A stretch of DNA of 64,000 bases from JBGASG01 sp046328035. Its GTDB lineage: Bacteria; Cyanobacteriota; Vampirovibrionia; Obscuribacterales; Obscuribacteraceae. Shown here in pieces: positions 24,832 to 34,583 of this stretch; positions within the stretch are counted from its first letter, which is position 1, and each line of letters begins with the position of its first letter. The translations under genes and the position numbers were made by a program. The notes under the pieces are model-generated. The model did no database searches. It was not told the DNA's origin and saw nothing but the letters and a program-made list of their open reading frames with translations. Location: positions 186,001-250,000 of the forward strand of contig JAXLXI010000004.1 of assembly GCA_046328035.1 (NCBI GenBank), written 5' to 3'.

Positions 24832-26890
24832 ATTCGGCGACTTCGGCGGCACTTACGTGCCAGAGACGCTGGTACCGGCACTCGACGAGCTGCAGCGCGC
24901 GTTCATAGAGTGCCAGTCGGACAGCGCGTTTCTCGCTGAGCTGAATGACCTATTGCGCAACTGGGGCGGACGCCCGACCCCGCTGTACCTGGCAAAGAAT
25001 CTATCGCAGGCGTTCGGTGCCAACATTTTCTTCAAGCGCGAAGACTTGATGCACGGCGGCGCTCATAAGACCAACAACGCGCTCGGGCAGGCGCTTTTAG
25101 CGAAGCGGCTGGGCAAGAAACGGATCATTGCAGAGACGGGCGCCGGACAGCACGGAGTTGCCGTCGCCATGGTTTGCGCTTTGCTGGGACTGCAAGCCGA
25201 GATATACATGGGTGAAGTCGACATGCAACGGCAAAAACCAAACGTCGACCGCATGCATCTGCTGGGCGCCAAGGTGCACCCCGTGACCACGGGCGGACGC
25301 ACACTAAAAGACGCTATCAATGAAGCGCTGCGCGACTGGGTGAGCAACTTGTCCACCACTCACTATCTGCTGGGAACCGCAGCGGGACCGCATCCGTTCC
25401 CGACCATGGTGAAGTTTTTCCAGAAGGTGATTGGTGAGGAAGCGCGCCGGCAGTTTACCGAACTGGCGGCAGAAGGCGGTCTGCCGGACTATGTGGTCGC
25501 CTGCGTCGGCGGCGGCTCGAACGCCATCGGTATATTCGCGGGTTTCGAAGCCGATCAGCAAGTCCGACTGGTGGGCGTGGAACCGGCAGGCAAGGGGCTT
25601 GATACCAAGGAACACGGAGCTGTGTTGGCATTGGGAACACCAGGATGTCTGCACGGAATGAAGAGCTACGTGCTGCAAACGGAAGATGGGCAGATTCTCG
25701 AGACGCACAGTCTTTCCGCCGGACTGGACTATCCTTCGGTCGGACCGGAGCATGCGCATTTGAAACAAATCGGACGCGCATCGTATTTCAGCGCGACGGA
25801 CGAAGAAGCGGTTTGCGCCTTCGAAGAAACTTCACGCTTGGAAGGAATAATTCCGGCTTTGGAAAGCGCGCACGCCATTGCGTATGCGAAGCAATTGGCG
25901 GCGAAAGCGCCCGGATCCAATATCCTGGTCTGTCTCTCCGGGCGCGGCGACAAAGACCTGGAGCACGTCGCTGCTTACCGGCGCAGCACCAAAGCAGCAG
26001 CGGCACATCATCCAGCCAGCGATATTGCCGCGACAGCCGCTCCTCGCACAGCGGCGGCGGCGGTCACGGAACCAGCATCGACAGCGGTCGATAGATACTC
26101 GGCGCTCTCTGAGAGGCTGCGGGCGGAGAATCGGAAAGCATTCGTTCCCTTCACCGTGCTGGGCTGGCCCGATAGAGAAGAGTCGCTGGCTTTAATCTCG
26201 TCACTCATTGAGTCAGGCGCGGACGCCCTGGAGTTGGGGGTTGCCTTCAGTGAGCCGGTCGCGGACGGTCCCGAAATTCAGCGCGCCGTCAACGAGACTC
26301 TGGCAACAGGCTTTACGTGCGACGACGCGTTCGACCTGATCGCGGCGGTGCGCAAGCAGCATCAAGATATGCCGATCGGACTGCTCGTCTATTACAACGT
26401 CGTGCTCAAGCGCGGCGTGCGCAATTTCTATGCAGCCGCTCACCAAGCCGGTGTTGATTCAATCTTGATTGCCGATCTGCCCGTGGAAAGCGCCGACGAG
26501 GTTTCCGCCGCTGCCGCCGAGTTTCACATCGCGCCCATCTTCATCGTTTCCTCCCTGACCAGCGAAGAGCGTCTGGCTGCCATCGCCAGTCAGGCACGCG
26601 GTTACATCTATGTGGTGTCGCGACTGGGGATTACAGGCGTGGAAGAGCGCTACGATGCCGATCTGCAAAACTTGCTGTCCCGATTGCGGCGGCAGACAAA
26701 GCTGCCTCTGTTTGTCGGATTCGGCGTATCGACGCCCGAGCAAGCGCGAAAAATAGTCGCGCTGGGAGCCGACGGCGTGATCACCGGTTCGCGCGTGATT
26801 CAACTGGCGCGCAGCCAACGCTCGTCAGTCACTGAATACATCGAGTCCATGAAACAGGCTGTCGGTCCGCGTCCTGAGGCGAGAGTCTAG
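24815..26890 (+). CDS. trpB-trpA: Fused tryptophan synthase, beta-alpha (TrpB-TrpA)
   Basis: 691 residues from ATG 24815 (GGAGGAAG upstream). Residues 1-~388 are TrpB: N-terminal GKFGDFGGTYVPETL, PLP Lys85 in GGAHKTNNAL, and GGGSNAIG. An Ala/Thr/Pro linker follows (~389-429: AAAAHHPASD, APRTAAAAVTEP). Residues ~430-691 are TrpA: DALELGVAFSEPVADGPEIQ has the catalytic Glu and Asp, then YYNVVLKRGV, YVVSRLGITG and VGFGVSTPEQ. No stop lies between. The joined enzyme would channel indole within one chain. Fungal fusions have alpha before beta, so this B-A order is a separate event. It ends the operon, with a convergent gene 12 bases on. Confidence 0.95.
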   Translation: MQAQGKFGDFGGTYVPETLVPALDELQRAFIECQSDSAFLAELNDLLRNWGGRPTPLYLAKNLSQAFGANIFFKREDLMHGGAHKTNNALGQALLAKRLGKKRIIAETGAGQHGVAVAMVCALLGLQAEIYMGEVDMQRQKPNVDRMHLLGAKVHPVTTGGRTLKDAINEALRDWVSNLSTTHYLLGTAAGPHPFPTMVKFFQKVIGEEARRQFTELAAEGGLPDYVVACVGGGSNAIGIFAGFEADQQVRLVGVEPAGKGLDTKEHGAVLALGTPGCLHGMKSYVLQTEDGQILETHSLSAGLDYPSVGPEHAHLKQIGRASYFSATDEEAVCAFEETSRLEGIIPALESAHAIAYAKQLAAKAPGSNILVCLSGRGDKDLEHVAAYRRSTKAAAAHHPASDIAATAAPRTAAAAVTEPASTAVDRYSALSERLRAENRKAFVPFTVLGWPDREESLALISSLIESGADALELGVAFSEPVADGPEIQRAVNETLATGFTCDDAFDLIAAVRKQHQDMPIGLLVYYNVVLKRGVRNFYAAAHQAGVDSILIADLPVESADEVSAAAAEFHIAPIFIVSSLTSEERLAAIASQARGYIYVVSRLGITGVEERYDADLQNLLSRLRRQTKLPLFVGFGVSTPEQARKIVALGADGVITGSRVIQLARSQRSSVTEYIESMKQAVGPRPEARV

Positions 26891-26902
26891 AAACCCGTCC
26901 AT

Positions 26903-28213
26903 CTAGATATTGTTGTCCCACACAAAGTCCGCCACCTCTTTATCGATCTTTGGTGCGGTCGGGGTTGTGCGCAATGTCGACCACTTTCCATCGAAGTTAG
27001 CCAGCCGCTTTTCCAGCTCATCATAGTCGAGCGCCCGCACTCCAGAATCCAGATCGGGATGAGCTTCCATAGCCAGGCGGCGTTTGCGATCGAAGATTAT
27101 GTGGACATCAGCCAGTGATCCGGACCGCAGATATGGCACCTCTTTGTACAGGTCTTTCTTGGGGAGATAAAGAGTCGTCTGGTCGCCGGACTGAATAATC
27201 CCGAAGCCCCTGGCGGAGCGCTGGTCGGCACGACTCGGCATCGAGGTAGGCGAGGGCGGATGAATGTGGAAATCAAAGACAGCATCATTGCCGCGGAAGT
27301 CGACTCCCCAGACTGAGCTGGGTGTGCCGGTGTTGACGATCGATGCGCGCAGATCCGATTTACGCACATAGCGTGTAACTTCCGCACCTTGCCAGACATG
27401 CTTGTCCGCCAGCCACTGAGTGATGCCCATCAGATTATGCGTACCGTCTTCGTTTATCAACGCTGCAGGCAGTTGGTCCGAGCTTTCCCCGTGCCAGGTC
27501 GAGACGACTTCCGAACGGAACCGGCTCAGGTGGGACCTGACGTCATGCGGCAACAGCGCCAGGTCTTCCAGGGTGTGACAATTCAACAGGTTGTTCCGAG
27601 TATGACGAACTGCATAGTCGGAAGCAAATCTGGAGGCCAGCCGACCGCTGCCAAAGCCACAACCCATGCCGATCAACGAGGGAAGAAAATCCACTGACTG
27701 GCTGGCCAGATCGCGTGAGATTGCACAAGCCGTTTCTTCTCGATTGACGTTCGTGTCAGCATTTGCCGCAACGGTGCAAGCGTTGACGGTTTGCTGCGCG
27801 GCCGTTTCCAGCCCAGCAGCGGTGGCCACAACGGCTGCCAGTGCTGCTATTTTTGGCACCCGACAAAGCGCATAGCTCATGACCACGGCGCCTTGCATGT
27901 CCGTAACGTTGCGTTCCAAATGACTCTGCCAATGCTGAGTGATCTCTGCGCTCAGAGCCTCACCGTATTGGGCAGAAACCTTTTGTCCGACCGACCACTG
28001 GTTTTCCAGTCCGGCGGGGAGCTTCAACTGGTTTGCCGGGGCAGAGCGCCCCGCCGCAGGCTGGCGGAGAGTGTCACAAGGGACTGCCGGCGTATTGCAA
28101 GCAGCGTTAACTTGGGACAGTGTGCCGCTAAAGCACTCTTTGCTGAACGCTGTTGTGTGCCAGGCCAAACCGGCGTTCGATTTCTCTTCGCAGAACGAAA
28201 AGCTCTCAGACAT
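26903..28213 (-). CDS. Protein with a JAMM-like (MPN/RadC-type) C-terminal domain
   Basis: 436 residues. The N-terminal ~110 residues are polar with many Cys; a hydrophobic stretch (~108-140, VVMSYALCRVPKIAALAAVVATAAG) may be one membrane hairpin, and another Gly-rich one lies at ~178-192. The last ~150 residues contain FDFHIHPPSPTSMPSRAD: His316, His318, Ser327 and Asp330, spaced almost as in the JAMM motif HxHP-x(6)-SxxD (here x7). That suggests a zinc isopeptidase or RadC-like fold, but I cannot place the expected upstream Glu with confidence. Monocistronic, convergent with trpBA. Confidence 0.5.
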   Translation of the reverse strand: MSESFSFCEEKSNAGLAWHTTAFSKECFSGTLSQVNAACNTPAVPCDTLRQPAAGRSAPANQLKLPAGLENQWSVGQKVSAQYGEALSAEITQHWQSHLERNVTDMQGAVVMSYALCRVPKIAALAAVVATAAGLETAAQQTVNACTVAANADTNVNREETACAISRDLASQSVDFLPSLIGMGCGFGSGRLASRFASDYAVRHTRNNLLNCHTLEDLALLPHDVRSHLSRFRSEVVSTWHGESSDQLPAALINEDGTHNLMGITQWLADKHVWQGAEVTRYVRKSDLRASIVNTGTPSSVWGVDFRGNDAVFDFHIHPPSPTSMPSRADQRSARGFGIIQSGDQTTLYLPKKDLYKEVPYLRSGSLADVHIIFDRKRRLAMEAHPDLDSGVRALDYDELEKRLANFDGKWSTLRTTPTAPKIDKEVADFVWDNNI

Positions 28214-28293
28214 TCAATATCTCTAGCGGACGGGAATTACATGCTATCTAACCATCCGTCCCGGAGTGACGCAATGGTGATAACCGCAAGCGC

Positions 28294-29397
28294 CTAGAGC
28301 TCCGGTTTTTCCGTGGCCGCCACTTTGCTGCTCAGACCGAGCAATTTGCGAATGGCGGGCATAGCACGCATGGTGGCTTTGTCGCCTTCGTCTATGGCGC
28401 GCTGATAGTCGGCCTTTTTGTTGGAAAGAATCGAGATTCCCTGTACGTTCGGACTGATCACCACATCAGCGAACTTCAGCTGGTGCGCGTCAGTCACAGC
28501 CAGCACGATATCAGCCAGGCGCAAAGTGGTGTTTTTCACCGAACGGAATTTTTCCTTCGGTTGCTCCACAAGCGGCTCGTCGACGAGCACTGCGATGACG
28601 ATGTCGGCACCGGTGTCGCGCGCCGAGAAAGCCGGCAAATTGGTGCGCACACCACCATCAACATACAGTTTGTCGTCGATTTCAACCGGCTGCAGCAGCG
28701 GCGAAATGCTGGCGCTGGCCCGCATGGCGCGCGGTAGGTCACCCTTGCTCAGGCGATAAGAGCGTCCATCCAGAAGATTGGTGGCCACAGCTGAGAAACG
28801 AATCTTGGTATGCTCCAGGTCTTCTTGATCGTCAGGAATGACATCGCGCAGATACTTCTCGAACTTCTTGCCGGAAAACAAGCCCGCATATTCTTTGGTG
28901 AAGAGTTTGCGCACTTTGATAATCGGCGCCATCAAGAGGTGCGGAGGAATGCCTCCGGGCAGATAAGCCTTGCGGATGGAGCCATCGAGAGCGCGTCTCT
29001 CCAGATCTTCCGGGGTGGAGCCGCTGGCATAGAACCCGCCAATAATCGCGCCCATCGAATTGCCGACGATGTAGTCGATTGGGATGCCTTCGCGCTGCAA
29101 TGCTTTTAGCACGCCGATGTGCGCGGCGCCTCTGGCTCCGCCTCCTCCCAGCGCCAGCGCCACAGACTTGCGCTTTTCTTCTTTTTTGACTTCTTTGATC
29201 TCTTCCTTGAGCTCAACCTTGGCTTCCGGGTCGTGCTCTTTGATGCCGACCGCTTCGGCAGGCGACTGCGTCTTGCGCGCATCGGATTCTTTTTGGGTCA
29301 ACGCGGCATCACCATCGGTGGTGCTCGGGTCGCAGTACGCCGCGGACGACAGCAACAGCGCTAAGAGACTGGACGCAAGAATTGCGCGGCTGAGCAT
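28294..29397 (-). CDS. Secreted patatin-like phospholipase
   Basis: 367 residues with a signal peptide (MLSRAILASSLLALLLSSAAY). A charged Lys/Glu-rich spacer (~40-75) precedes the patatin domain: oxyanion loop GGGGARGAAHIG, nucleophile Ser in VGNSMGAI (GxSxG), and catalytic Asp in VDGGVRTNLP (DGG). It is related to RssA/YchK-type bacterial patatins and should hydrolyse acyl esters of membrane lipids in the periplasm or outside. Length is ordinary. Divergent from the DUF255 gene at 29646. Confidence 0.88.
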   Translation of the reverse strand: MLSRAILASSLLALLLSSAAYCDPSTTDGDAALTQKESDARKTQSPAEAVGIKEHDPEAKVELKEEIKEVKKEEKRKSVALALGGGGARGAAHIGVLKALQREGIPIDYIVGNSMGAIIGGFYASGSTPEDLERRALDGSIRKAYLPGGIPPHLLMAPIIKVRKLFTKEYAGLFSGKKFEKYLRDVIPDDQEDLEHTKIRFSAVATNLLDGRSYRLSKGDLPRAMRASASISPLLQPVEIDDKLYVDGGVRTNLPAFSARDTGADIVIAVLVDEPLVEQPKEKFRSVKNTTLRLADIVLAVTDAHQLKFADVVISPNVQGISILSNKKADYQRAIDEGDKATMRAMPAIRKLLGLSSKVAATEKPEL

Positions 29398-29645
29398 ATG
29401 TTTTCTCCGGGTGAAACTCTACAGAACACTCGAGAGTGGACGCGCTCAGTCCAATCGGGTTCCGCCGAATTTTGCTTGCGACTCTGCAAAAAGCATGAAA
29501 GCGGCGAGTGGCCCTGGGACATCTTTGGCCAGGGGACACCGCCGTTTCTAAAGTAACTTTGGCACGCTGGTGTAATGCGGCGCATCCCGCATCTGGGGGA
29601 TGTCCAGATAAAATTAGTATCTTCATTTGCACACAGAGGTATGGC

Positions 29646-31505
29646 ATGTCTCAAATCAGTCGCCGGTTCAACATGACCGCGCTCTCGATACTACTTCTGA
29701 CATCTGCAGCATTGCCGCCGCAGGCTTTCGGTGCAGCAGGCACCGCGAAGGCAGAGACATCAGCGACGGCTGGCGCAGCTGTACCGGCGATTGCCTGGCA
29801 GCATAACTGGCCTAAGGATCTGTTTGAAACAGCCGGCAAAGAGAAGAAGCTCGTCATCCTCGATCTGGAAGCCATCTGGTGCCACTGGTGCCATGTGATG
29901 GACGAGAAAACTTATGCCGACCCGGCAGTGGCAAAAGTCCTCAATCAGCACTTCATCTGCGTCAAGGTCGACCAGGACTCGCGCCCTGATTTATCAAACC
30001 GCTACGAAGAGTACGGCTGGCCGGCCACGATTATCTTCGACTCGCACGGCAAAGAACTGGCCAAGCTGTCCGGATACATTCCGGCCGATGAAATGAAGGG
30101 GCTTCTGGAAGCGTTCGTCAAAGATCCCACGCCCGGTCCATCTGCCAAAGAGCGGCCGCCGATCAAATATTCGGATGCCAGCGCTTTGCCGGCAGCGTTG
30201 AAAGCCGATTTGCTGAAGCGGCACGTGGAAGGTTTCGACGATAAATATGGCAGCTGGGGTACTTTTCACAAGTTTCTCGACTGGGACAGCGTCGAGTACG
30301 CACTTTTGCGAGCTCGCCAGGGCGACGCACGCGCCAAGCAAATGGCCAGGCAAACACTGACCGAACAGTTGCATCTCGTTGATCCCGTATGGGGCGGCAT
30401 CTACCAGTATTCGACCGGCGGCGATTGGGACCATCCTCACTTCGAGAAGATCATGCAGTTTCAAGGCGAGAACATGAAAGTGTATGCGGAAGGTTATGCG
30501 CAGTTTCGCGATCCCAAATATCTTGCGGCTGCTAAGAGCACGTACGGTTTCTTGCAAAACTTTTTGCAGAGTCCTGATGGTGCCTTTTACACCAGCATGG
30601 ATGCCGACATCGTTCAGGGACAGCACAGCGACTGGTACTACAAACTCGACGATGCCGGCAGGCGCAAGCATGGCATCCCGCGCGTCGACAAAAACATCTA
30701 TGCGCGCGAAAACGGCTGGGCGATCGCCGGTGTCGTTGCGCTTTATGCGGCTACGGGCGACGAAGATTATTTGCACGCCGCCACCAAAGCCGCCAACTGG
30801 ATCATCGACAACCGCTCATTGCCGGGCGGCGGTTTCGCACACGGGTCGAAAAATGATAACGCTCCGTATCTCGGAGACAACGTCTACATGGGTCGCGCGC
30901 TACTGGCTCTCTACGCGGCAACCGGCGATCGCAAGTGGCTGGAGAAGGCGGAGGGCTGCGCCGATTACATCAACCAGCATTTTGCCCAGCCAGGCGGGCA
31001 GCCCGGGTTTGTCACCGCTGATACCTCATCTGGTGGCATGAAGGCGGAACCTCTCCTGGATGAAAACATTGCAACAGCGCGTCTTTTCAATCAGCTCTTC
31101 CAGTACGACGGCAAAGAGAAATACAAAACAATGGCGCAGAACGCCATGAAATATCTGGCCACGCCCGAGATTGCCAACAAGCGGCGCGTGCTGGTGGCGG
31201 GCATTTTGCTTGCCGATGCCGAGCTGGCGAATGAACCGGTGCATGTGACGGTGGTGGGCAAAAAGGACGACCCGGCCGCCAAAGCCCTGTTCGTGGAGGC
31301 CATCCAGTATCCCGATGTGTACAAGCGCATCGAATGGTGGGATGCGCGCGAAGGTCCGCTGCCGCGCACCGATGTCGAATTGCCGGAATTGCCCGAGGCG
31401 GCTGCGTTCAGTTGCGGCAACGGCCGCTGCTCTCGCCCGGCGCGCAGCCCGGCAGAGCTGGTTTCGCTTTTAGATCAGCTGCACGCTGAGAAACCTGACC
31501 GCTGA
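29646..31505 (+). CDS. DUF255 thioredoxin-like/six-hairpin protein (YyaL/SPATA20 type), exported
   Basis: 619 residues from ATG 29646 (AGAGG upstream, then signal peptide MTALSILLLTSAALPPQAFG). The N-terminal domain (~50-170) is the DUF255 thioredoxin variant with the redox motif WCHWCHVMDEKTY and KVDQDSRPDLSNRY. Then a long alpha/alpha barrel (~220-550) with FDDKYGSWGTFHKF, GGIYQYSTGGDWDHPHFEKI and NGWAIAGVVALYAATGD, as in YyaL/SPATA20. Most relatives are cytoplasmic; the signal peptide is notable here. C-terminal CGNGRCSRPA adds another Cys pair. A redox or glycan role is possible; biochemical function is unproven in the family. Confidence 0.82.
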   Translation: MSQISRRFNMTALSILLLTSAALPPQAFGAAGTAKAETSATAGAAVPAIAWQHNWPKDLFETAGKEKKLVILDLEAIWCHWCHVMDEKTYADPAVAKVLNQHFICVKVDQDSRPDLSNRYEEYGWPATIIFDSHGKELAKLSGYIPADEMKGLLEAFVKDPTPGPSAKERPPIKYSDASALPAALKADLLKRHVEGFDDKYGSWGTFHKFLDWDSVEYALLRARQGDARAKQMARQTLTEQLHLVDPVWGGIYQYSTGGDWDHPHFEKIMQFQGENMKVYAEGYAQFRDPKYLAAAKSTYGFLQNFLQSPDGAFYTSMDADIVQGQHSDWYYKLDDAGRRKHGIPRVDKNIYARENGWAIAGVVALYAATGDEDYLHAATKAANWIIDNRSLPGGGFAHGSKNDNAPYLGDNVYMGRALLALYAATGDRKWLEKAEGCADYINQHFAQPGGQPGFVTADTSSGGMKAEPLLDENIATARLFNQLFQYDGKEKYKTMAQNAMKYLATPEIANKRRVLVAGILLADAELANEPVHVTVVGKKDDPAAKALFVEAIQYPDVYKRIEWWDAREGPLPRTDVELPELPEAAAFSCGNGRCSRPARSPAELVSLLDQLHAEKPDR

Positions 31506-31585
31506 TCTAGGTCATATCGCCAATAGCATGAGTCGGGAATTCATTTTGTCGTATACTGGCTTAACTCTCGGCGGTTTGATCTAAC

Positions 31586-33022
31586 ATGAGACCCCTGCTA
31601 ACTCTCGCACTCACTATTTCAATCATCACCGCAAGCGCACCTCGAACATTGGGACAAGATGATTCGAGCGCTGCTGGACCTCCTCCTACCTTGTGGAGTG
31701 TGTATTTCGAAGGGGCCAAGAAGTCTTCAGCGGCGGGGCGCTACTCTGAGTCAGAGCAACTTTTGCTCTCCGCTATAAAGCAATTTGGGTCAGCGCCAAC
31801 ACTCGAGAATTCCTACTGTCAAGCCACTTTGCAAAGTCTGCTCGAGGTCTACAAGCAACAACACCGGCAGGTACTGGCAGACTACATTCAGCTTGTCCTT
31901 AGTGGAAAGCGAAAGTTCTTGTTGGCAGACATCGATTTATCAGGAAAATGCCAAGGGCGAGAGCAAGAAGCGGATTTGGCAGGAACTCCTGAATCAACCC
32001 ACGTTTACGAAGAGCTCTTGAACACTGAAACTGACTTTGCATCCAAACAGAGGCTTTCAGCGAAACTCGGTGCTTCGTACCTAAACCTTGGACAGACCAA
32101 GAAGGCTCAAGAAGTCTTGGAGAAATCCATTGTTGCTTACGACGGAGCCAAACTAGAACAGAAGGAATCACCTGCGGTCCAAGCGCGACTCAACGACTGC
32201 TTGCGTATTTTGGCAGCTGTTCTGAAATCGCAAAACAAGCACGCTCTGGCAAAAGCGCTCGAGGGCGAGGCAAACAAACGTCAAGCGGACTTGATGGGAT
32301 CGAATCTGCTCGCTACGAACCCCGAACCACCTCAGCCGATGGTCCAGGCTTCCAAATCATCAGAACCAACCACCGGCAGCAACACAAGCTATGGCAAGAC
32401 GGCCCCAAACTGGATGTTGAGTGCGTTAAAAGATGCGACACAACCTGTGGATCTAAAGGCCTCTGATACTGGAGCACCAAATCCGATACCACTGACTGCA
32501 GATGGGGCCGGACCTCAACCTAAGAGACCAGTTCAAAACCTGGCGTCTCAATCTATTCCCATTTTGGTCTCCCCTCGTCCAGGCGCGCCTCTCATGCCAA
32601 TTGCTCAGACACCCAGAGCACTACCTCAAAGGTCATCTTGGGTAGACCCTTCGCCTGTCTCCAACTCTCCAGTTGGCCCAGGTAAATTTCGGCTTGCACT
32701 TGCCGGAGCCATTGCCGCCGGCAGACCTCGCAGCCTGAGCGACGCTGAATTAGCCAAACTAGAGGCGTATCTACAGAGAATCCATTCCCGATTTCAAAAC
32801 AAAATCCTGCACACGGACCTCAACGGCAGGGGTAAAGGACAGATAATCTTTCTAATCAACAGCAAGGGCGCCTTGACCGGAGCTAGTGTGTTTCAATCTT
32901 CCAATAATTCCGAGCTGGACAAAACGCTCTTCGGCACCATAACAGGACTTCAACCGTTTGAAAAGCTACCTAGCAGCTTGCTCTGCGAGGAGATTGGTCT
33001 TGTGTTACTGTTCGAGAGGTAG
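31586..33022 (+). CDS. Secreted TPR protein with TonB-C-like tail (paralogue 1)
   Basis: 478 residues. Signal peptide (MRPLLTLALTISIITASA), then helical repeats with TPR spacing (EGAKKSSAAGRYSESEQLLLSAIKQFG, split as YSESEQLLLSA; TKKAQEVLEKSI), a Pro/Ser-rich linker (~250-365) and a C-terminal TonB-C-like domain (QIIFLINSKGALTGASVFQ, FGTITGLQPFEKLP). TonB-C domains contact outer-membrane receptors; stand-alone versions in secreted proteins are of unknown role. It is four bases ahead of a paralogue and the pair looks lower in GC than the flanks. Confidence 0.6.
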   Translation: MRPLLTLALTISIITASAPRTLGQDDSSAAGPPPTLWSVYFEGAKKSSAAGRYSESEQLLLSAIKQFGSAPTLENSYCQATLQSLLEVYKQQHRQVLADYIQLVLSGKRKFLLADIDLSGKCQGREQEADLAGTPESTHVYEELLNTETDFASKQRLSAKLGASYLNLGQTKKAQEVLEKSIVAYDGAKLEQKESPAVQARLNDCLRILAAVLKSQNKHALAKALEGEANKRQADLMGSNLLATNPEPPQPMVQASKSSEPTTGSNTSYGKTAPNWMLSALKDATQPVDLKASDTGAPNPIPLTADGAGPQPKRPVQNLASQSIPILVSPRPGAPLMPIAQTPRALPQRSSWVDPSPVSNSPVGPGKFRLALAGAIAAGRPRSLSDAELAKLEAYLQRIHSRFQNKILHTDLNGRGKGQIIFLINSKGALTGASVFQSSNNSELDKTLFGTITGLQPFEKLPSSLLCEEIGLVLLFER

Positions 33023-33025
33023 CGA

Positions 33026-34573
33026 ATGCATCATCGAACTTATCTGACTATCAGCCTCGCGTGCAGCGTGTTTCTCGGAGCGATCGCTCCCTCAGGCGAG
33101 GCGTCCGAGTCTCCCGTGTTGTGGGACATCTACTACCGTCATGGAGTTCAGGCGAGTGAACAGCAAAGATACCCAGATGCCGAAGAACTCTTGCTTTCGG
33201 CGCTTGAGTCCCTCGGTTCTGAACGATTAAGTGACCATAGAGACTCCACCATTAAGGCCATTATTCAGCTGTACGAGAGACAAAAGCGTACAGCCTTAGC
33301 TGAATACTATACGCGGGTGCTCGGCGGAGAATCGCTGGAGAGTTCGGCCATCGCAACGAATGTCATTGCACCTGCGGAGGAGGATGCGGACAAGTTGGGC
33401 GCAAGCGGCCGCACCATGGAGGCAATCGACAAGTACGACTTGCTCCAAGCAAATTGTGATCTCGGGTCAAATCTTCGAATTGCAGCTAAGTTGGCAAAGC
33501 TTCTAGGTAGCACACAGCAAGACTGGAAGGCAAAGGAGGTTCTAAGGAAGGCTATCGGAAAGCATGACTCAAGCCCCCTCATTGAGCAACAAGCACCCAT
33601 TGTCGTTCTGAACCTGGGTGAGGTGCTGGCTACGCTAGCCGATTTAGAAGATTCCGTACCAGAGTCCACTGCACTATACAACCGAAGTTCCGACCTGGTT
33701 ATGAGCATTCTTGGTACGGAAAGTCCTGCAGTGACCGCTATCAGGTCGAGAATGTCGAAACATTTTAACGCTCTGCCGCGCCCTCCGCTTTCAGTGCAAC
33801 CATCCACTACATTTCCGAAGTCGACCAGCTCCAGTGAGCAGAAAATCAATCCAGCCAAACCGTTACCATCCTTAGTCGCCACACCAACAGGCACATCGGC
33901 TGATGAAAAGTTACAACCAACCTCAATCAACTACGCTTCGCTAATGTCAGACATGCAGCTGCGGTTGAAGAAAGTATGGAAGTCTTCGAGCGATCACCGA
34001 ATCGTGGTTGCCTATAAAATTGATCAGACTGGTCAGCCATTTGGATTCAAGATTGAGATATCCTCTGGCAACAAGTTCGCCGATGCTGACGCAATCAGAG
34101 CAATAAAAGATGCCGCTCCTTATCGAATGGTGCCAGATGATTCTGGGATCGAAGAGCTTGAATGTGAAGCGTCGTTCTCACGCGACGCAGTGCTGCCGAT
34201 AGTGTCAAAACAGCACGCTGACTGGCAGTCCCCAGCCAGAAAAATATCCATTTACTTGAACTATACAATCAAAGGCGGTGCGGTCGATCCGCCCGGCTAT
34301 GACTTCGGGAAATACGTCGACGGAATTTACCAAAAGCTCCAATCTGCGCTAGTTGTGCCCACAGGAACACAAGCCGGTTGCTGTGCCACCGTATCGTTCC
34401 TGATTAGTCCAGACGGTATGATCTCAGGCGCGCGCATAGAAACCTCCTCCGGAGAGGAGCAATTTGACAGATCAATTCTTAAAACGATAGAACACGCGTC
34501 CCCATTCGACAGACTGCCGGAGCACATTCGCGAATCAGTAATGATGACGGCCAAGTTCTCTATCGCAAAGTAG
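33026..34573 (+). CDS. Secreted TPR protein with two TonB-C-like domains (paralogue 2)
   Basis: 515 residues with a signal peptide (MHHRTYLTISLACSVFLGAIA). The N-terminal half aligns by eye with paralogue 1: 'W(S/D)(V/I)Y(F/Y)...G...S..QRY.(D/E)AE.LLLSAL' and the later KEVLRKAIGKHDSS. It ends in two TonB-C-like domains, one at ~310-380 (VVAYKIDQTGQPFGFKIEISS) and one at ~430-515 (CCATVSFLISPDGMISGARIE). The second Cys pair is unusual. Same operon as the previous gene. A tandem duplication followed by gain or loss of one domain explains the pair. Confidence 0.6.
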   Translation: MHHRTYLTISLACSVFLGAIAPSGEASESPVLWDIYYRHGVQASEQQRYPDAEELLLSALESLGSERLSDHRDSTIKAIIQLYERQKRTALAEYYTRVLGGESLESSAIATNVIAPAEEDADKLGASGRTMEAIDKYDLLQANCDLGSNLRIAAKLAKLLGSTQQDWKAKEVLRKAIGKHDSSPLIEQQAPIVVLNLGEVLATLADLEDSVPESTALYNRSSDLVMSILGTESPAVTAIRSRMSKHFNALPRPPLSVQPSTTFPKSTSSSEQKINPAKPLPSLVATPTGTSADEKLQPTSINYASLMSDMQLRLKKVWKSSSDHRIVVAYKIDQTGQPFGFKIEISSGNKFADADAIRAIKDAAPYRMVPDDSGIEELECEASFSRDAVLPIVSKQHADWQSPARKISIYLNYTIKGGAVDPPGYDFGKYVDGIYQKLQSALVVPTGTQAGCCATVSFLISPDGMISGARIETSSGEEQFDRSILKTIEHASPFDRLPEHIRESVMMTAKFSIAK

Positions 34574-34583
34574 CACCGCTACA

